DNA from: Burkholderiaceae bacterium
GTDB taxonomy: Bacteria > Pseudomonadota > Gammaproteobacteria > Burkholderiales > Burkholderiaceae_C
DNA length: 34,229 nt
Direction of reading: 5' to 3'
Assembly: GCA_018780645.1 (NCBI GenBank)
Contig: JADMJJ010000100.1
Coordinates: forward strand, 1 to 34,229
The position numbers and the translations under genes were made by a program. Of this stretch, positions 31,205 to 34,229 are shown in pieces (within the stretch, counting starts at the first letter, position 1; each line of letters starts with the position of its first letter). The notes under the pieces were generated by a model that searched no databases, was not told where the DNA came from, and saw nothing but the letters and a program-made list of their open reading frames with translations.

Positions 31205-31456
31205 TCACTTCAGCGATTCAATCAGGTCTATGTACTCCTGCATCGCTTCTTCGTTCGACTTGCCCTTCAGCTCCTTCCAGGCATCGTACTTGGCGCGGCC
31301 CACCATATCGGTGAAACCGGGGCGCGAGCCCTCGACATCGCCGCTGCTGCCCTGCTTGTACAAGGCATACAGCTTCAGCAAGGTCATATTGTCGGGGCGC
31401 TCGGGCAGGCTCTTGGAGCCGGCAACGGCGGCTTCGAAGTCTTCTTTCAGGCTCAT
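31205..31456 (-). CDS. Acyl-CoA-binding protein (ACBP)
   Basis: An 83-residue four-helix protein with the ACBP pattern: FEAAVAGSKSLPERP, LLKLYALYKQGSSGDV (Tyr and Lys of the acyl-CoA pocket), RPGFTDMVGRAKYDAWKELKG (second Lys and Tyr, Trp) and EEAMQEYIDLIESL. It binds long-chain acyl-CoA with high affinity and carries it between enzymes. GAAGGAGA is well placed before the ATG at 31456. It is divergent from the WS/DGAT gene, which uses acyl-CoA as substrate, and convergent with the PHA-granule protein gene. Confidence 0.93.
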   Translation of the reverse strand: MSLKEDFEAAVAGSKSLPERPDNMTLLKLYALYKQGSSGDVEGSRPGFTDMVGRAKYDAWKELKGKSNEEAMQEYIDLIESLK

Positions 31457-31552
31457 CGTGTCTCCTTCAGGACGGTGGATCGGTACAAAGCTTGGTATCT
31501 ATCGCTATGGACGACTCGAATATTAACCAGCATTGTTGGCCCAAGAAAAATT

Positions 31553-31557
31553 AGGAG
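31553..31557 (+). promoter_or_regulatory. Ribosome-binding site that fixes a TTG start
   Basis: AGGAG ends six bases before TTG 31564. The first in-frame ATG (31585) has no such site, so the TTG is the probable start of the WS/DGAT gene. Confidence 0.75.
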
Positions 31558-31563
31558 ACGCCC

Positions 31564-32979
31564 TTGAGCTCATCACCCGAACGCATGTCGCGTGTGGACA
31601 CCGCCTGGCTGCGCATGGATTGCGACGCCAATCTGATGATGATCGTCGGCATCTGGCTCTTGCGCCCGCGGCTGACCGTCGAGCAGGTGGCCGCCCGGGT
31701 GCAGGAGCGCTTGCTGCAATACACCCGCTTTCGCCAGAAGGTGGTGCATGACGCGATGGGTGCCAGCTGGGTGGAGGACGAGGACTTCGATATCGCCCGC
31801 CATGTGGTCAAGGAGGTGCTCAAGCCCCGCCGCGGTCAGCCGGCCGAGGAGGCGTTGAAGGAGCGGGTCGGCGAGCTGGCCGCCGAGGCGCTGGACCCGG
31901 ACCGCCCGCTGTGGCAGTTCCGCGTGGTCGAGGAGATGGACGGCCAGAGCGTGCTGATCGCCCGCATCCACCACTGCATTGCCGACGGCATTGCGCTGAT
32001 GTCGGTGCTGTTCTCGATCACCGATGGCGGCAAGGCGCCGCCGGAAAAGGCGCAGCGCCCGGAGGCCGAGCATGACTTCCTGTCCGATGCGCTGCTCAAG
32101 CCCCTGACCGACCTGATGGTCAAGGCCATAGGCATGACCGGCACGGCCGCCGCCAAGTCGATGGAGACCCTGGCCCGCCCGGCCGCACCGGCCCAGGCCT
32201 CGGCCGACGTGCTGCGCATGGGCTACCAGGCGCTCAGCGACGTGACCGCCTTTGCCATGATGCCCGACGACTCGCGCACCAGCCTGAAGGGCAAGCCCAA
32301 TGGCAGGAAGCACGTGGCCTGGGGCGAACCGCTGCCGCTGGATGCCGTCAAGGCCACGGGCAAGGCGCTGGGCTGCTCGATCAACGATGTGCTTCTGAGC
32401 TGCGCCGCCGGCGCCATCGGCAGCTATCTGCAGGCCCAGGGCGATGATCCGGCGGGCAAGGAAATCCGCGCCATGGTGCCGGTCAATCTGCGGCCGCTGG
32501 AGAAGGCCTATCAGCTGGGCAACCGCTTCGGCCTGGTGCCCCTGGTGCTGCCGGTGGGCATTGCCAACCCGATCGAGCGCCTGTATGAGGTGCGCAAGCG
32601 CATGAGCGAGTTGAAGGGCAGCTACCAGCCGCTGCTGGCCTTTGGCCTCTTGTCACTGGCCGGGCTGTTCATCAAGCCGGTGCAGAACGCGATGCTGAAC
32701 CTGTTCGCCAAGAAGACGACGGCGGTGATGACCAATGTGCCGGGGCCGTCGAGCGCGCTGAAGTTCTGCGGCGCCTCGGTCGAGCGGCTGATGTTCTGGG
32801 TGCCGCAGTCGGGCGACGTCGGCATAGGCGTCAGCATCCTGACCTATGCCGGCAATGTGCAGTTCGGCCTGATCACCGACGACGCCCTGTGCCCCCACCC
32901 GCAGCTGATCATCGACCGCTTCCAGCCGGAGTTCAACAAGCTGCTGGTGCTGGCCTTGATGCTGCCCTGGGAGGCGTAG
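31564..32979 (+). CDS. WS/DGAT family O-acyltransferase (wax ester / triacylglycerol synthesis)
   Basis: A 471-residue bifunctional acyltransferase. The catalytic HHxxxDG is RIHHCIADGIAL with His136, His137 and Asp141. Other family blocks are MSRVDTAWLRMD near the start, LPLDAVKATGKALGCSINDVLLSC, VPVNLRPLE, GNRFGLVPLVLPV, and VMTNVPGPSSALKFCGASVERLMFWVPQSGDVGIGVSILTYAG near the C-terminus. It joins acyl-CoA to a fatty alcohol or diacylglycerol to make storage lipid at the membrane. The divergent ACBP gene and nearby PHA gene fit a storage role. Translation probably begins at TTG 31564. Confidence 0.92.
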   Translation: MSSSPERMSRVDTAWLRMDCDANLMMIVGIWLLRPRLTVEQVAARVQERLLQYTRFRQKVVHDAMGASWVEDEDFDIARHVVKEVLKPRRGQPAEEALKERVGELAAEALDPDRPLWQFRVVEEMDGQSVLIARIHHCIADGIALMSVLFSITDGGKAPPEKAQRPEAEHDFLSDALLKPLTDLMVKAIGMTGTAAAKSMETLARPAAPAQASADVLRMGYQALSDVTAFAMMPDDSRTSLKGKPNGRKHVAWGEPLPLDAVKATGKALGCSINDVLLSCAAGAIGSYLQAQGDDPAGKEIRAMVPVNLRPLEKAYQLGNRFGLVPLVLPVGIANPIERLYEVRKRMSELKGSYQPLLAFGLLSLAGLFIKPVQNAMLNLFAKKTTAVMTNVPGPSSALKFCGASVERLMFWVPQSGDVGIGVSILTYAGNVQFGLITDDALCPHPQLIIDRFQPEFNKLLVLALMLPWEA

Positions 32980-32991
32980 CCTGGATGGAAT

Positions 32992-33003
32992 CCGGGGCCC
33001 CGG
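32992..33003. repeat. 12-bp GC palindrome
   Basis: CCGGGGCCCCGG is a perfect 12-base palindrome 13 bases after the WS/DGAT stop. It belongs to a group of three palindromic elements in the 112-base gap between convergent genes. Confidence 0.7.
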
Positions 33004-33006
33004 CTT

Positions 33007-33030
33007 GCCTTGCCCTTGCATGGGCAAGGC
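33007..33030. terminator. Hairpin between convergent genes, stem 1
   Basis: GCCTTGCCC and GGGCAAGGC are exact 9-base arms around TTGCAT. The position after the WS/DGAT stop suits a terminator, though no T-run follows. Confidence 0.55.
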
Positions 33031-33045
33031 GCTGAGACGCGCGTT

Positions 33046-33067
33046 GGTGAGCACACAGGTGCTCACC
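33046..33067. terminator. Hairpin between convergent genes, stem 2
   Basis: GGTGAGCAC and GTGCTCACC are exact 9-base arms around ACAG, 24 bases beyond the TPR gene's stop on the minus strand. With stem 1 it probably ends transcription from both sides. Confidence 0.55.
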
Positions 33068-33091
33068 TCGGTCGCGTCACAGCCATCCGGG

Positions 33092-33865
33092 CTACTCCTC
33101 TAATTCCTCTCTTGCCATCTCCACATCCAGCCGTTCCATCGCGTCGAGCGGGTCGCTGGCGGCCGCGTCGGCATAGAGCTGCTCGGCCTCCTTCATGCGT
33201 TTGTCGCCCTCCAGCATCACCAGGCCGTTGGCGTATTCGATCATCGCGATCGCCGAGGTGGGGTTGAGCTTCAAGGCTTCCTTGAACATCTTCAGGCCGG
33301 TGGCGGTGTCGGCCCCCTGGGTGCGGGCCAGGAGCTTGCCAACCTTGTCTATCACCTCGGCATGGAAGGCGCCCAGCGCGATGTGCGCGTCGGCATGCTT
33401 GGGTGCCAGCGAGATCGCCGTTTCCAGCGCGTTCTTGCACTTGGAGCCCAGGCCCTGGGCCAGCGCCTTGGCGACGCTGATGCCCTGGCCGTAGCGGCCG
33501 ATCGCATAGGCCTGCCAATAGTAGGCATTGGGATTCTTCGGCTCGGCGGCCTGCTGGGCCTCGGCCCGCTGGGCCACCTCCAGGAACATCTCGAGCTTGG
33601 CTTTCTCGCTCTTTTCCAGGTAGTTGGCGTAGATCGCCTGGGCCTTGTTGGCCACCGTGATGCCGGCGCCGCCCGCCTTCAGCCCGGCCTCGCAGGCCTT
33701 CTGGAATTCGCCGGCATGGAACAGCGCCCAGGCGGCCAGCACCTTGTCGTCCTTGGGGAAGGGCTCGGCGTCGCCGGCATGCAGCCGGGCCCATTTCTTC
33801 TTCAGCGCGGCGGCGTCATAGACGTAGTCGGCGTTGTCGTGGGGGAAGGCGGTCCATTTGGCCAT
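33092..33865 (-). CDS. Tetratricopeptide-repeat protein
   Basis: A 257-residue all-helical protein without signal peptide. TPR-like repeats are visible: AAWALFHAGEFQKACEAGLKAG (about 44-65), AYYWQAYAIGRYGQG (about 115-130), ALETAISLAPKHADAHIALGAFHAE, and MFKEALKLNPTSAIAMIEYANGL (about 192-214). It is likely a protein-interaction scaffold; the partner is unknown. The ATG at 33865 has GGAGA upstream. It starts 21 bases after a TetR-type regulator gene on the same strand, so the regulator may control it. Confidence 0.8.
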   Translation of the reverse strand: MAKWTAFPHDNADYVYDAAALKKKWARLHAGDAEPFPKDDKVLAAWALFHAGEFQKACEAGLKAGGAGITVANKAQAIYANYLEKSEKAKLEMFLEVAQRAEAQQAAEPKNPNAYYWQAYAIGRYGQGISVAKALAQGLGSKCKNALETAISLAPKHADAHIALGAFHAEVIDKVGKLLARTQGADTATGLKMFKEALKLNPTSAIAMIEYANGLVMLEGDKRMKEAEQLYADAAASDPLDAMERLDVEMAREELEE

Positions 33866-33886
33866 GGGTGTCTCCGTGGGCGGTGG

Positions 33887-34229
33887 TCAGGTGGATGAAA
33901 GTGACGATTGCGAGGTCTTGGTGGCCTCGTTGGCATGCTCGGTGTAGTTGGCTGCGAGCGTCAGCAAATGGGCGCGGGAGGCGCTGTCCAGATAGGGCGT
34001 CAGCAGGCTCAGCAAATGGTAAGCGCCACGCATCAGGGCCGCGCCGGCCCGGCTGGGCTCCAGCGCATGGCGGGGGTCGCGCACGTATTCAAAGCTCAGC
34101 CAGTAGCTGAGCAGCACCACCATCGCGGTGGCCACCGGTTCGGCCTCCTGATCGCTCAGCCGTATGGCACCGGCGCGCTGCATGCCCTGCAGCACGGCGC
34201 GCACGGCCAGCGACTTGTCTTTCAGCACG
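33887..34229 (-). CDS. TetR-type transcriptional regulator, C-terminal part (runs off window end)
   Basis: The C-terminal 113 or so residues of a gene that starts beyond 34229. The visible part is the all-helical ligand-binding half: AVLQGMQRAGAIRLSDQEAEPVATAMVVLLSYWLSFEYVRDP, then MRGAYHLLSLLTPYLDSASRAHLLTLAANY. This pattern matches TetR/AcrR regulators with the repressor C-terminal domain. The DNA-binding half is not in view, so the call is by family resemblance only. It is upstream of the TPR gene and near the storage-lipid genes. Confidence 0.65.
   Translation of the reverse strand, partial: VLKDKSLAVRAVLQGMQRAGAIRLSDQEAEPVATAMVVLLSYWLSFEYVRDPRHALEPSRAGAALMRGAYHLLSLLTPYLDSASRAHLLTLAANYTEHANEATKTSQSSLSST

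Overview
The window is about 34 kb of GC-rich, densely coding chromosomal DNA. The gene families point to a free-living betaproteobacterium of the Burkholderiales (a Roseateles/Paucibacter/Rubrivivax-type relative is my inference): an EipA/DUF1134 protein, a PHA-granule-region protein, a WS/DGAT acyltransferase, TVP38 and YihY membrane proteins, and many lipoproteins. I see no rRNA, tRNA, CRISPR array, transposase, phage gene or origin. No stretch longer than about 200 bases lacks a gene. The longest gaps (roughly 150-185 bases each, at 4806-4963, 9574-9724, 15166-15333, 15493-15645 and 18070-18252) are promoter regions.

Layout. 1-2118: the tail of one gene and two complete genes of a tandem family of LuxR-type regulators, joined by overlapping stop/start codons. 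2223-3853: a hemerythrin-like protein followed by a membrane-anchored dihaem cytochrome c. 3856-4805 (minus): a TSUP permease coupled to a 67-residue membrane protein. 4964-7843: a large haem peroxidase-type lipoprotein whose proximal-histidine motif resembles cyclooxygenases and fatty-acid dioxygenases. 7833-9573 (minus): a DUF1569 protein and a membrane diguanylate cyclase. 9725-11866: a PQQ-type sugar dehydrogenase lipoprotein and a YpfJ-like zinc peptidase. 11863-15165 (minus): isochorismatase plus GlxA-type regulator, aquaporin Z plus FKBP isomerase, and a hotdog thioesterase. 15334-18069: a small lipoprotein, a stand-alone receiver, and a divergent NarL-type regulator/CHASE3 histidine kinase pair. 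18253-20473: an envelope/stress run (DUF1328, BON, a secreted Arg/Gly-rich protein, EipA, TVP38). 20486-23776 (minus): DUF1415, then a tightly linked lipid kinase-phosphoesterase-YihY operon. 23964-27567 (minus): a DUF2817 peptidase, an M20 amidohydrolase and an orphan ABC solute-binding protein. 27639-31158: a molybdopterin oxidoreductase, a zinc aminopeptidase-like lipoprotein and a PHA-granule protein, all with overlapping ends. 31205-34229: acyl-CoA-binding protein, WS/DGAT, a TPR protein and a truncated TetR regulator.

Themes. The strongest functional grouping is carbon storage: PHA-granule protein, acyl-CoA-binding protein and WS/DGAT lie side by side, which suggests coordinated handling of acyl-CoA for PHA and wax ester or triacylglycerol. 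Signalling and envelope maintenance dominate the centre. The most unusual items are the tandem regulator array with a 48-bp exact direct repeat, the COX-like haem oxygenase candidate, and a perfect 12-bp inverted repeat just upstream of the lipid kinase. No classical defence or mobile system was found.
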